From Montifringilla adamsi (taxonomy: Eukaryota; Chordata; Aves; Passeriformes; Passeridae), in NCBI GenBank assembly GCA_017590115.1, contig JAGGNK010013114.1:1736001-1800000 (forward strand): a stretch of DNA of 64,000 nucleotides. The letters run 5' to 3'. Position numbers and translations under genes: made by a program. The notes beneath the pieces are model-generated. The model made no database searches. It was not told the DNA's origin and worked only from the letters and a program-made list of their open reading frames with translations. This document shows positions 1 to 11,900 of this stretch, one piece after another; position 1 is the first letter of the stretch, and each line of letters opens with the position of its first letter.

Positions 1-1594
1 AACAAATAAAGTAAAATCACATTTTGAGCAAACTGGTGGATTGCATCTTGCTGCATCCAAATTTGTTTATAACTTAGCTGATAAAAATCTGCTTGCTGGT
101 TTTAGGAGAATTCTTTTGGGTATTATGTATTACATTGCTGAAAGAGCTGTTCAAATCAAATTTTATGCTAAGGCAATTTTGTTTGGTGATTGTTTGGTAC
201 AATAGTGAAAGAAAAAATTATTGTTTTAGTGGTATCCTCTGTGAAATGGTCTCCTTCCGTTGTTATTGGTTCCAAAGATTTCAAACCAGAAGGGATCCTT
301 ATTGTCATCAAGGCTGACACCTGCATATATAAAAAGTGCAGTTTATCTGGTAGCTCTTGTATCAGTCCTTTAATTTTCTGCAGAGCTAAAGCATAAAAAG
401 GTACTGCAGAGAAGTCAAGATCTCCAGCCAGCAACTCTCCTGTCTACTTTGTTTTTCAGTTTGCAGCTTAAATTAGACATTACTTGAAAGTCTTTCTCTA
501 TAGAGTATTTCTTCACTCAATGTGAAATGCATTAATGGTCCAGATCTGGTTTTAAATACATCATTAATAAGGTAAAAAACTGTCAGAAGCAGACTCTGAT
601 TTATCTGCCTACTGATAGGGTACTGGGTACTCACCAGTGTATGCAGAGCAGAAGGAAGTTCACTCCCTTCTCTAAAGGCCATTGTATGAAGTTTCTCTGT
701 GGGTGAGCTCATAAGAAATACTGTTATGCCTAATGTCAAGTAAGGGGTGTTCACGCTCTTATTAGCTGTTAATGTATGACCTTAGTAACTAGAAAAGAAA
801 TAGAAATTTTCAATTAAATGTGACATAAGCTTGGATATAAACATTATATAAATTTATGTATACTTTGTTCATATGTATTATATGTACTCTCTAATATACA
901 GCATGTACTTTTTTATTTTCCAGCGTTTAAACTGTTTTAGCATTTGGAATTATGCTGGCATTATATGAAGCAGTCTGTTGCAAAAATTAACAACAATAAA
1001 ATTAATGTCAAAATCAATGTCAAATTCACCACAGGGTAAAATATACATATATGTGTGCATGTATATATACACACAAAAAACTCCAATAGCCACTAGTTTT
1101 CTTAACAATCTACATCTCGTTTCCTCTCTAAATTGCTTCGACATATGAACAAAATTATTGTTCAATTACAATATTAAATTTTGTGCCATTAAAAATCATG
1201 TGAAATACTGAAAATATAAATCAAAATATCAGTAGTATTTAGGGGGGTTGTGCTTATATAAAGTCCTCTTGCTTTAGCTGCAGCCATGAGATCTGGAATT
1301 ACAATCCTATCTTAATGAAACCAGCACAATGAAATACTGTAAGAACATGACTTTTTTAGAGGCTACCTATCAAATATTCCAAGGTTAAATAATGTAGGAA
1401 AATGGCAATATCTTAACATAATAGAGTGTTTTAACAGGTGGGGAAATGTGTAAATTGTGATTTGGGATTTCTTTCTATCTATTCTTTGCCTTTGATGCCC
1501 TGGCAGCCTTTATTTAAAAAGCAAAAGCCAGATTCTACAAGTCCTTGTGTAGTTGAATTGGGTCATACACTTTGTACCACTTAAATTGTTCCTG
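1..1594. other. AT-rich non-coding sequence, no gene
   Basis: No open frame here exceeds about 93 codons, and none shows a recognisable domain, codon bias or splice-consistent exon. The stretch is AT-rich, with a TA-dominated patch near 830-905 and a short alternating purine/pyrimidine run near 1038-1074 made of TA, TG and CA steps. Nothing else stands out. It could be intron or intergenic DNA; the sequence alone does not decide. Confidence 0.6.
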
Positions 1595-1871
1595 TGCATG
1601 CTGATTTTGACTGGGGTAGAATTAATTTTATTTACAGTGACTAATATGGGGCTGTGTCTGGGATTTGTGCTGAAAACAGTGCTGATAACACAAGGCTCTT
1701 TTAGCTATTGCTGAGCAGTGCTTACACAGAACCAAGGGCTTTTCTGCCTGTCACCCCACCCCACCACCGAGTGGGCAGGGGGTGCACAAGGAGCTGGCAG
1801 GGGACACAGCCAGGACAGCTGGCCCCAAGTGACCACAGGGATATCCCACGCTATGTGGAGTCATGTTCTAC

Positions 1872-1879
1872 ATATAAAG
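1872..1879 (+). promoter_or_regulatory. TATA box of the ERVL-type LTR
   Basis: ATATAAAG lies in the middle of the LTR, about 170 bp upstream of its ATTAAA poly(A) signal, which is the expected U3-to-R layout. Whether it is still active cannot be told from sequence. Confidence 0.55.
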
Positions 1880-2048
1880 CTGGGTAAGAAGGTGAAGTTC
1901 AGAGTGATGGTGCTTGTGTTCCAAAGTCATGGCTGATGGAGCCCTGCTTTCCTGGGAATGGCTGAACTCCTGCCTATCTACAGGAAGCAGTGAATGAATT
2001 CCATGTTATGTTTTGCTTTGCTTGAGTGCCCAACTTTTGCTTTACCCT

Positions 2049-2054
2049 ATTAAA
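2049..2054 (+). terminator. Poly(A) signal ATTAAA of the ERVL-type LTR
   Basis: The ATTAAA hexamer is followed within 20-30 bp by a T/G-rich stretch (TTGTCTTTGCCC), as expected at an R/U5 boundary. It is a common variant of AATAAA and is used by this LTR family. Confidence 0.5.
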
Positions 2055-2174
2055 TTGTCTTTGCCCACAAAGTTTCTTACCTTTACTCTTCCAATTTTTT
2101 GCCCATCCCAACTGTAGGAGAATGAATGAAAGGCTATGTGGTGCTTGGTTGCTAGTTGAAGCTAAGACATGGCA

Positions 2175-5100
2175 ATGTGTGAGAAGTTTTGCTAGATTGG
2201 CATTTTTTTTTCACTTTGCCAAAATGTTATTCATGGCAGAGAAAAAAAAGATTTTTTTTTTGTTGTGAACTAAATCTTGCAGAAGATTTCAACAAACGTG
2301 GTTATCCAGGTTATTAACTTTCCTTCCTAATCCATTTTAGTGTGGGGAAAAAAAACCCACAAAGCCCTGATGAGGTGTCTATTAAAATATTGGTTTTATT
2401 TGTGTAAAATTTATCTTGGAGGGTGCTATGGATCTGCAAATTAACCAAGACAGGTACATAGTGCTGCCCAAGGGCATATGATTGTTGTTGAGTATATCAG
2501 ATCCTATAAAGTGGATCAGATGCCTCTGTCCCAAGCTCTGCAAACTGGAGCAAAGAAGATGGGTTTGTAACTTTACCAGGAAGTCACTGCTTTGCTTGTT
2601 TCAACATTTGCCAGTATGATGTTAATCTATCATAGTCATACATGTGCTTTAATTTTTATGGCAAGTGAATGGGATGGGGGGAGAAGAAGAGGGAGAATTT
2701 GAGTATAGAGAGGAGGGGCATATAGATTACTTTTATATGCCGTGGTTCATGAGACATATTGACCAGCAGCACTGAGATATTCTGGGCTCTCCTCCTGAAG
2801 GATGAGGAGGTCATGGCTGTGTCTTTTTCCTCCTTTTTTTTTTTTCCTTCTCATTCTCCTGGCTCAATTCTCACCGTTTTCCTGGACATCTGTTTATGTA
2901 GTAAGATCTTCAGGGGGGCACTCTTCTTCTCTTGTAGTGCCTCAGGGGCTTCTGAATAAAGTTGGACTGTCTTGATAACATTAACTGATTTTCTGCCTCG
3001 AGACGGTTTTACTTTTAATCCTCAGAGTGTAGCTGTCCCTTGATCTTTTACAACAGAAATATAGTAGCACAGATAGAAAACTTTTTAATTTGACAAAAAA
3101 AAAAAAAGAAATTAATGTGTGTGCACAGTATGACCAAGTTCAGATCCCTAAAGTCAGACTAACTCTATTTTTAAACGTGCAAATTAGAACTATGTTAACA
3201 TATGCAAGGAGTGGGTGGGTTTTTTTGTCTTTAATATCACAAGCATTAGACACAGATCTTCAGAGTTCACTTTAATTCAAACTTTTCCCATCTGTCATGG
3301 AGCTGCAAAATTAGGACACATCTCATCCATGGCTTAGTGGGGAGCAGAAGGGAAGTAGAGGCCTGTGCTCTGCATGAAGGTTTGCTGCAGGTGGTTTGCA
3401 AAAATGTGACCAAAACAATACTGAGGACAGGTTATGCAGGGTGTACATATTTCCTGGGATGTTTGCCTTGGACTGCTTTCAGCTTTGGCCTGTGCACAGA
3501 ATGGCCATTCAAAGATGCAGAGCCTTAGGTGTGATGCTGGTGTGAATCTGCCACCCAAATTTTATTTGGAAGTGATCTTGCTATGGGGCTGCTTAATGAT
3601 GCAGATCAAAGTGGACATCAGAGCTGCTTTGAAAGCACTCTCTTCTGAACTTAAAAAACCCCCCCAAAAACGTAGGGGTAAGGCAGGGGGAGAAAAAACA
3701 GAAGTCCCCATTTTCTTGGCCAGGAGGTCCTATGTGCTTCTGTAGAAGTAGACTGCTCTTTGTCTCAGTGCCTTAATGTGAATTTACTGCCCAAATTCTT
3801 CTGTGCAGCTTGATTTCAAGGGGAAGACATAGTACAAATGAGAGAAGCATTAAACCTATTTATTTTGTGATATTCAAGAATTGTCAGTTTTCCCTTTTAT
3901 TGCTCCTCTGAAAAAGGGCATGCTATCCCCAAAAAATGTAAATTGCAGCGTTGGACTGAGCAGGGAGATGGATCCAGTTGTCCCCAGGAATTTGGTTTCT
4001 TTTCAGTGCCTCTAGGTCTTGTTTTTCTGTGGATCTTCTCAGAAGCTTTTGTTATGTGGCATACTGCTGTTTCACCATGGATAGGGCCTTAATTTGTATA
4101 TATTATTTATAGTTGTACCTTTTTTAGTTTGCCAAAATGTTTGAAATCCATCTGATTCTTACACAATTTTCCACTTGCACTGTTGGAAAGAGAGTGTAGA
4201 TGGCTTCTGAATTAGAAAATTACTATTCACCTATTTTGCCCTTCAACCTAAAGCCACACTGTTACAAAAACACAGAGATACAGTGGCACATCCTTTGTCT
4301 TACATACTCTAAAACAACATAAGGTGAGCTGGTGTGGAGTGAATTTGAGGAAGTAGACATCATTCTCCCTATGTGGAGTCTGAAAATCAAGTATTTAATC
4401 GATGGAAGCAGGTTTTCTGCCCTGGAAGTATTGACATTCTCAATTACCGTGGAAACATCAAAGCTTTCTGCATGAAGTTTCAGCCAGCCCTTGAAACATA
4501 TGGTGGAATATTTTTGTGCTGCTGCTGCTTTACTGTGGTGTATTGGATTTGCACTGGCATCATTTTCTTCCATTAGTTAGGCTTACCCTACTTCACCTTT
4601 CCAATTTATTGGAACTTAACTGTTCATTGTCAGCTGACTCAGGAATGCAGAGCCACACTCCGTAGCCAACATAAGGCATGGAGTTAATGAATTTAAATGC
4701 ATGAAATAGAATAAATTAGAACTAGTATGGTAATGTTGATAACTTTTACTGCAAAACTCTTATTACATCTGTCTTGGAGATTTTAATTTTATTTTTTTAT
4801 GTACTTCATGCACATCATATTGTATATATGCATGATATCACAACTCTTCTCTTTCCTTACAGAGGCCTAATGGGAAAACATGAGGATTTGTAAAAATAAA
4901 AGCTTTGCATTCACTGAAATGGAAATTATACAATTTCATCCTCTAGTCAAGACTTTCACTGAAATTTTCATAAACCATAAGAGGAGAAAAATGGAAAAAC
5001 ATGAGAGAAAACCTCTTTATTTCCTTAGAAGAGATTTTTTTTTCTCTTTCTCTCCCTGCTTGTACTGGTAAAATATACAGCTAATAGTAGTATGTGCAGG

Positions 5101-5619
5101 TAAACCATCCATAAGCCAATATCTGTTGAGCCTGATGGGAAAAAGGGGTCTCAGAACTGTGTGTGTTTTCACTACCTCTATTCATTTTTTGGGGGGCAGA
5201 GGGGGAGCAATGATGTGAGAAGCTCAGTTACCTACAGAGATGTCATCTAAATTTATTAATCTCTCCTTGGCTTGGGTCGCTGTTGATGTGAGTTCCCAGT
5301 GCTGCTGTTGACTTTAAGGGAAACAGGACGAGCACCAGGATTCTCTTCTACTCTCCTCACCCCTCAAGATCTGTGGTATCGGAATTTCAATTTGTTTTGA
5401 AAGAACTGGAGAAGGAGGCTTCTGTGGCAAACCTTCTATGGAAGGAGTAATAAGATTTTTGGGAAAGATGGTCTAAAACCAGCTGAAAGGTTAGATTGGC
5501 ATATTCTTTTGCCCTTGTAAGACTCTAAAATGATGGGCTGAGAATTGGCACCCTTGAGGTCTTGGTAGGTGCTCTCCCCAGGTGCTCTGTGGGTCTCTGT
5601 TGGGCATCTTATTCAGCCC
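2175..5619. other. Unique non-coding sequence with short homopolymer runs
   Basis: The stretch contains a T12 run at 2834-2845 and an A13 run at 3095-3107. The longest open frames are 103 codons (3434-3745 plus; 4262-4573 minus). They lack domain motifs and overlap open frames on the other strand, as chance ORFs do. I see no repeat family, RNA gene or promoter. Confidence 0.55.
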
Positions 5620-5720
5620 AGAGAGTAGATATTGGGGTGGATCATCAATAAAGACACTGAACACAACTGGGCCCAATACTGAGCTTGGGGGATCACCACT
5701 TGTGTGCAAGCACATAAGCC
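5620..5720 (-). mobile_element. Decayed LINE reverse-transcriptase fragment, probably CR1
   Basis: On the minus strand, 5641-5700 encodes a peptide containing SSVLGPVVFSVFIDD. This resembles the conserved LINE RT block built on SGVPQGSVLGPxLF followed by xxFINDL, immediately upstream of the catalytic FADD motif. The plus-strand reading (a run like ACTGGGCCCAATACTGAGC) is how antisense CR1 RT usually looks in bird DNA. The frame stays open to 5491 but quickly stops resembling CR1, so only about 100 bp is assigned. Alternatives are another LINE family or a retroviral pol remnant, though the SVLGP...F block favours a non-LTR RT. Confidence 0.5.
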
Positions 5721-8700
5721 CTGGGAGAGATATATATGCCCAGGGCTCTTGGGCCACATCATGGCTTTCTGAAGCCTCTCAATCCCTTGTCCTGCTGCTG
5801 GGTCTCTTGTGAGCCTTCCTTTAACCCTCTACCTTGGCACATCTATGCTGGCATGATTTTGGTATCAAGAAATTCAGCCTCTTTTATTTTGTAAATAGCT
5901 GTTGAGCACTTATGGGAGGGGGGGAAAAAACTTGGCCCTTGATGGAGATCTCCTGGCATCTTTGTTCACCCCCATTTCTTTCCAACACCACACCAACTCC
6001 TCTGGAAACTGTGGAGGGAAGACGAGATAGAAAATGATAGCTGAAATTGCATTGAGTGGTCCTGCAAAAGAAGTCTGTGTGTTTTTCTAGCACCTCACTT
6101 GAATTGCATCTCTGATTAAATGGCTGGATGTCATGAGGTCATTGCACATGGCACTGCTCCATGATTTCTGAGGGCTGTTCAGTAGTTTGAGCTCCCACAT
6201 ACAAAGTACTGGCCAGAACACAGTTTTTTGTGGAAAAAAAAATTGTCTAATCATACTTCACATCGTAAAACAAAAGAACTGATGTTGATTATATATGGAT
6301 ATATGCAGAAGACACCCTTTATGAATGGCATAAGCTGAAGTAGCCAGAAGTAGTACACCAGCCATTCTTTCTGGCGACTTTTCATGTTAGCCAGGGGAAC
6401 AATTGGGATTGTAAGGGCATACTGTTCTGTGTCTGTTAGAGAGAAATGAAGTAATGGGGAGGGTAAACATTTTCTCTGAAGTTACTCAGCCTTGTGCATG
6501 TTCGTACATCCCTGTTTCTCCCTCTGCATTGTGCTTTAGTTTCAAAGCTTTATTTTTTCTTCCTGTTGCAATTTTTCTGTTATGTATAAAAAACCAGGAA
6601 AATGTTATAATATATATCAGATTATATGAACGACACTGTTAGTTATATTTGTAGTTTGGTGATGTGGGGTTTTTTCCTTAACTTTTTTTTTTAGGTCAGA
6701 TGGTTTGTTGATAAATCTAAACCAAAACCAAATGGGTAAATAAACCCCTACCTTTTTCAGATTCCTCTCTTTTGCCTCCACTGCCCAATTCTTTTCCAAA
6801 AGAGCAAACACTATTTTACTGACACTTTGTAGAAAGGCAAAGGAAATTGATAGATATCATCCCCAGAGAGAAGAGGAATTTCTTGCATCTCTTTTTGCTC
6901 TTTTTTATCAGTAATTAAGATGCTTATAAGGTAGTAGGAGATTTGAATGAATTTTCCTTTGGCATGAGTGGAAATAAGAACAAACTCATGGAAAAATGTA
7001 TGTGCCTTATGTATAAAATAGGTGTGGATGTTATAATCTTCTATACTTACAGAATTTAACATAGCAGTTTTTCTGGATATTTTTTAATTTATTTCCTCTC
7101 AGATGGCTGGCTCATGCAGGAATCTGATGTGAAGATGTTGAAAACTTTGTGGCTGATCCAGGGACTGAACTCAGCTCTCTTTGTTCTTAGATAAGCAATA
7201 AAACTTAAGACTGTCCATCTTTATGCCACTGTTTGTCTACCCCTCCCCAGCTGGAGGCAAGTACCTGGTGTTGGCTGCCCAGGTTCTTTCTGTTCCCCAT
7301 TCCTTTAATAGCTTTGGTGACTACTCACAAGTAGGAAAGAAACCAGATGCCTGAAGAAGTTAGCATATTGTTAAAAGATAAGATGCTAGAGAACTATTTG
7401 TTCAGATAACTCTGGCTTGAAGTCTATGTTCTTTAAAACTGATTCTTTGGACAATGTTATTTGCCCCTCTGGGGCTTAAAAGTATTTGCATGTTTGTGTA
7501 TTTTCTGCTGCAATGAAAGTTTTTGCCATACACTTGACTTGCACTTACAAAAGAGGCACTGACATAAACAAGCAGATAATAACTAGATGCTTCTTAGTAT
7601 GATCTTGAGCTCTAAAATACATTTGTTGTAAAAAATAGATAATTTGCCTCTTGTGCGTATGGGAAAGGCTTTGAGCATTTTCCTTGCCTGTGATTTCTAG
7701 CTCTATTGTTGTCACCCTTCTATGATGTCTGTTGTGCCAAAACAAATTGATGTAATTTATAAAATGCAAAATTATTGCTCTGCTGATACTACTTTAAATG
7801 TGAAAAAACCCTGTGCCAAAAGAACATCAGTAGAAGCAGAATGTCTTGCTTGTGTTCGAATACATGGCCCTGATTCATACAGAAACCTGTTGAGTTTTAA
7901 TGTCATGCTTTAAGTCTTATTGCTTACTGTGTTTATTTTCCTATGTTTAAACTGTGCTCTTGCTCTACAAATTCTTCAGCTGCTTGCTACCAAGAGAAGC
8001 AAACATATGGTTCTTAAATGTTCTAGGAGAAGGCTTAGATATCTACAAGCATCAATGCTACCCTGGATAAGAGTAGTGTACAGGAATTTTTGGCAGAAGA
8101 CTGGCAGGAAAACAAGAAACTAGAAATCAGATGACATCAATCTATTTTTGGTTTTGATAAATCAAAGGAAAGCAATTTTGATTTGAAACAGACCATAGAA
8201 CCATTAGCACTTTAGGCAAATTCTTCTTCCATGCCTTAAATCTGCTTTGAGGTTTTTGCAAACTTGACTGTGATAAATGTATGCATATAAATTACAGATA
8301 GTATGCAGACCTATGCTTTACAGAGTGTTTGGAACTTTGAAGTCCCACAATTCTGCAGATTAAATCTTTTTTGCATTTGATACTGTTCAGCCTGTCTCCT
8401 GAGAGTCCTTGGGCTTTGTTTAATGGAATTTCGGAAATGTGAGGCAAAAAGAGGTATGGAAGAAAACTGCTTTTTCTTATGAGAGAAGTCCATTTCTATT
8501 TTATGTTGCAGGCTTTGTAATGTCTCACACCTAGTATACCTTAGAGATCACCTCTGTAAAGACAATCGTGGTATGATCTCAGCTCTCTGCAGTGTTTTGG
8601 GTTAAGGAGGTCTCAGCATTGCATGGGAAGGATTTATTTTACCAGTGATATAAAATGATAGATTTCCCTAGAGTTTTTCCTCATTATTTTTTTTTTCAGT

Positions 8701-9009
8701 CTTTGGTGTCATAAATCAAAGAATTTGTCGTTATTTACTTTTACTTCTTATTTACTGGTTGCATGCATTTAAAAAATATTTTTCTACCACTTTTTGTAAA
8801 ATTGGGGCAGCGCATATCTTGTCAGAAACCAGTTAAGTAAACCTCAGAGAAATATTAGATGTCTGAAGAAGCAATGCTCCTTCTCTTCAACCCCAGATAT
8901 CTTTCTTCCTTTCCTTTGTTTTTTTAGTGTTGAAGTACAATTAAGAAATATTTATATATTACAACTTGATATCTGCTCAGTTTCTTGTTCCTTGCATTAG
9001 TACCTAAAA
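5721..9009. other. Unique non-coding sequence
   Basis: Only open frames of 88 codons or fewer occur, on both strands, with no recognisable domains. An isolated AATAAA at about 7197-7202 has no adjoining gene structure. No tandem or dispersed repeat was recognised. Confidence 0.55.
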
Positions 9010-9010
9010 T

Positions 9011-9041
9011 TTGCAAGAGATTGCAAGAGATTTGCAAGAGA
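9011..9041 (+). repeat. Three near-tandem copies of TTGCAAGAGA at a CR1 5' edge
   Basis: The 10-mer TTGCAAGAGA occurs at 9011-9020, 9021-9030 and 9032-9041; the third copy is offset by one extra T. It runs directly into CR1 sequence (AGCTGGAGAAGG). The last copy partly overlaps sequence that could itself be CR1, so the triplication may have arisen at or after the integration junction. Confidence 0.75.
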
Positions 9042-9329
9042 GCTGGAGAAGGATTTTTTCCAAGGGTGATAGGACAGGGAGGAAGGGTGTTAAATTGAAA
9101 GAGGGTAGTTTAGATTAGATACTAAGTAGAAGTTCTTGACTGTGAGGGTGGTGAGGCATTGGAACAGGTTGCCCAGAGAACCTGTGGATGCCCCATGCCT
9201 GGAAGTGTCCCAGGTTGGATGGGACTCTGAGTAACCTGATCTAGTGAAAGGTGACCCTGCCTGTAGTAAAGGGGTTTGGGACAAGATGGTCTTTGAAGTC
9301 CCTTCTAGCCCAAACCGTTCTATGATTCT
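9036..9329 (+). mobile_element. 5'-truncated CR1 LINE, 3' end only
   Basis: About 290 bp corresponds to the end of CR1 ORF2 and its 3' UTR. The succession of blocks is diagnostic: the GGACTTTTT-type segment, AGGTTGCCCAGAGAA, GTGGATGCCCCATGCCTGG, and the terminal GTTCTATGATTCT at 9317-9329. Bird CR1 copies end in this octamer-derived motif rather than poly(A) and are usually 5'-truncated, as here. The copy is transcript-sense on the plus strand. It has indels and substitutions throughout and no coding capacity. Confidence 0.95.
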
Positions 9330-11643
9330 TCTGAAGATACTGTGGCCTCTGGATGCTCTTCTGTTGATATTTCAAGCAACAGTATTGGATTCTCTGTGGG
9401 AGACAGGCATTTATCTGGCATTGGTATTTTAATATAAATTCCATCTAGTGCTTTAGTTCCCATTATTAATTACATGGGGTATCGCTGCACGCTGAGAGGC
9501 AAAACCTGCTCTGCTTTCTCTGCAGGCAGAGTCCAGCACCACTGAAGTGGTGACCAGGCATTACAGTGGTGATCAGATTTTAGAGAGGTCCCTTGCCTGG
9601 GAGGAGCTGACCTGGCGGAGTGATGCCTGTGCATCATTCTTTATTGCTCCAGCTGTGCATTTCTCAGGGTGACAGGGGCTAGAATTATACCGAATTGATG
9701 AAACATGCTTAGAGATAGTTATAAACCAAGTTTAAAAGTAGGATGGTAAGGGTTCTGGTCAGGTGGAACACACCTCTCTGTTTTTTTCCTGGCAGCTGTG
9801 GGCATCAGGAAAGCAAATCCCTTTTCCCAGATTGTTCATCAGACACTCCTTCAGCAGTAACTGTTTTAGAGTGAAAGAGAAATCCTAAAGCCTCAGCACC
9901 ACATGTGCTGACAGGGAGCTGCCCTAAGACATGCCTCAGCCCAAAATTACCCCTCCCAGGATGCTCACCGTGATCTGACCAGCTGCTGTCCTTTACCTTA
10001 CTTGAAACTGGCTCTCCCTGCCCTGTGTTCTTTTCTCCTCTGTGCTCATTTCGTCCTTTGTAAAAAAGCTAATGTCTACTTCTGAGTTAGGTCAACCTAA
10101 AAGATCCCTGGTATTACCAAATACCTTTTCTAGGTGGTAGGGTGAAGTACAGGAGGGAATTGTAAGTGTGTTTTTATGACAGAGACAGCTTTTGTTCTTC
10201 TAAAAGTGTTTTCCTGCTGATTTATTTTCCCCAGTATCTCTCTCCTTTGTGCAAGTCCCAGGTACTTAGGGACAGACCCAAACTGCAGTTTCTCTCTCCG
10301 TGTTTCCATTGTTCTGTTTCTACTGACAGCAAAATAACTCAGAATAACTCTTTTATTTGCCATGGAATTAATTAATGCCACTATGTGCCGTGTAACTTAA
10401 GCAATGGAGAAAATACTGCATACTAAAAATGGGGCCAAGAGCTTCTTTATGACAGGAGAGCAAACACTTTAGGCTGCCTATTCTGGTCTGAGATGAAGAG
10501 CTATGGTTTGTTTTACCTTTGGAAAACAGTCTGATAAAAACATCTGTGAGGAAATATTGTGTGACACTTGAAATACTTGCATAACAGAAGACTTGAAGGT
10601 ATTCTTATTACCAGAGATTTCAAGTAGCTTTCTCTTCCTATTTTCAGCTTTTTACCTTTGAAGATATCTAAAAGAATGGAAAAACATTAGTAAAGTTCCT
10701 TTTCATCTCCTCTCCTTTCCAGTCATAATAATCTGCTACTTTTAGAGTTTGGTTTCATGACTCATTAGAGAAACATAAATGCTTCTTTCTAGAGATGTAA
10801 AGAATATGTTAGTAAATGGATACAGAGAAGCTTGCTGCTCAAAACCTTTTTTCCCCTCTTTTTAAAATTAGTTTTGTTCAAAGTTTTTTCAACTAGAACT
10901 TTCCAGGAGGTTTCTTTGCTTATGGCCAACTGACAAAACTAAAACTAATCTGAAAATAGTTTCTAGAGGAAAAGATGGCAAAAGAGACACAAAGGAACAG
11001 CTCAATGTGTCCCCCATTCCACACACCTTGACTGGTTGAGGCTGGCAGGACTTTTGCTGCACTGGTTTGGCTGTCCAGAGCAGGCAGAAACTATTTTGCT
11101 TGGCATATACTTCAGTGAGACTACAGCATAGCCTAATAATTAACTGCATCTTCCCTTACTTACAGGAGGAAGAGCTGTTTTTCTAAACCTAAATCTGCTG
11201 AAATTTGACTGTAGGCCCCTGATTATTGTGCTGAGGAAAAGCACACAGTTTGTTGTGCCTCAGAGAAGGTGCGCCTATCTCTCTTGTGAAGTGCAAGTCC
11301 AAAAGGAATCCATGAGGAGCTATGCAAGGTTACAGCTTCCTGGAAAATATGGCACAGATGAAAAAGGTTTACATTTAAAAACCAAGCAAATACTTAATGA
11401 AGCTATTTTGACTTTGTCTAATTGGAATTTTATTACACAAACATTTACAACAATGCCAGACTAGAAGGAAACAGTGATTGAGAAAAGCCAAAGTTAAGGG
11501 CATTCCTGGATATTTACTGTACAGTTTGAAATGAACCATCCGTTTTCTGTGTATAGGATTTCACAAACTCGTAGTGGATATGGAAAAGTAATAGCTGTGA
11601 GTCACAGCCAGGAAAATAGCAAAATAAAGCTGGTATGGATAGT
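9330..11643. other. Unique non-coding sequence
   Basis: A slightly GC-richer patch lies at about 9480-9660 and contains a short perfect hairpin, CACCACT-GA-AGTGGTG (9537-9552). Open frames are short; the longest is 86 codons. I recognise no repeat family or gene. Confidence 0.5.
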
Positions 11644-11775
11644 TGTGGCATTGGAGTCCCTGGGCTAGCAAGGACAGGTTGGATTCAGTCTACACAGGGA
11701 CTCTCAGCCAACATAATTCAGTTCTAAATGCAGGTGTATCATTGCCCAGAGAGCTGGATGGGGCTAAGACCTCAA

Positions 11776-11810
11776 CCAATCACATGTGTAATTGGAGCTC
11801 CTATAAAAGG
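11776..11810 (+). promoter_or_regulatory. CCAAT and TATA core promoter inside the LTR-like unit
   Basis: CCAAT (11776-11780) precedes TATAAAAGG (11802-11810) by about 20 bp. This ordered pair is the main reason for calling the surrounding unit an LTR. Present activity is unknown. Confidence 0.5.
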
Positions 11811-11819
11811 AGCTGGAGG

Positions 11820-11825
11820 AATAAA
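11820..11825 (+). terminator. Poly(A) signal AATAAA of the LTR-like unit
   Basis: AATAAA begins about 10 bp after the TATA box and is followed by a GT-rich stretch, as at an R/U5 boundary in retroviruses with a minimal R region. Confidence 0.5.
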
Positions 11826-11900
11826 CTCAAGACTGTTTGTCACATGAAGCTTTGCTGTGTGTGTGTTGTCCCTGTCTCTGACCACTGACCCCATGGAACA

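Larger units (their letters stand above)
1595..2174 (+). mobile_element. Solo LTR of an avian ERVL-type endogenous retrovirus
   Basis: The segment matches, from recognition, the widespread avian LTR family whose U3 reads like GGGGCTGTGTCTGGGATTTG and whose body contains a CACCCCACCCCACCA-type tract. In order it holds the U3 start (TGCTGATTTTGACTGGGG, from 1599), a TATA motif (ATATAAAG, 1872-1879), a poly(A) signal ATTAAA (2049-2054), and a degraded 3' end that aligns with the family terminus at about 2174. The 5' boundary is uncertain by about 6 bp (1593-1599). I could not find a clean target-site duplication. No internal retroviral sequence adjoins either side, so it is a solo LTR. The many transitions relative to the family pattern suggest an old insertion. 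The ERVL label is established-family knowledge, not something computed here. Confidence 0.82.
11644..11900 (+). mobile_element. LTR-like unit (avian ERV), probably solo or partial
   Basis: A promoter and poly(A) cassette is packed as in a short avian retroviral LTR: CCAAT at 11776-11780, TATAAAAGG at 11802-11810, then AATAAA at 11820-11825, followed by a GT-rich U5-like tract (GCTGTGTGTGTGTTGTCCC). The element may start at TGTGGCATTGG (11644) and may end at one of several CA dinucleotides between 11884 and 11900. I could not find flanking duplications, so both ends are approximate. The very short TATA-to-AATAAA spacing resembles the compact LTR at 47.7-48.0 kb. A cellular promoter is unlikely because the poly(A) signal would sit about 10 bp downstream of TATA. 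Confidence 0.65.
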
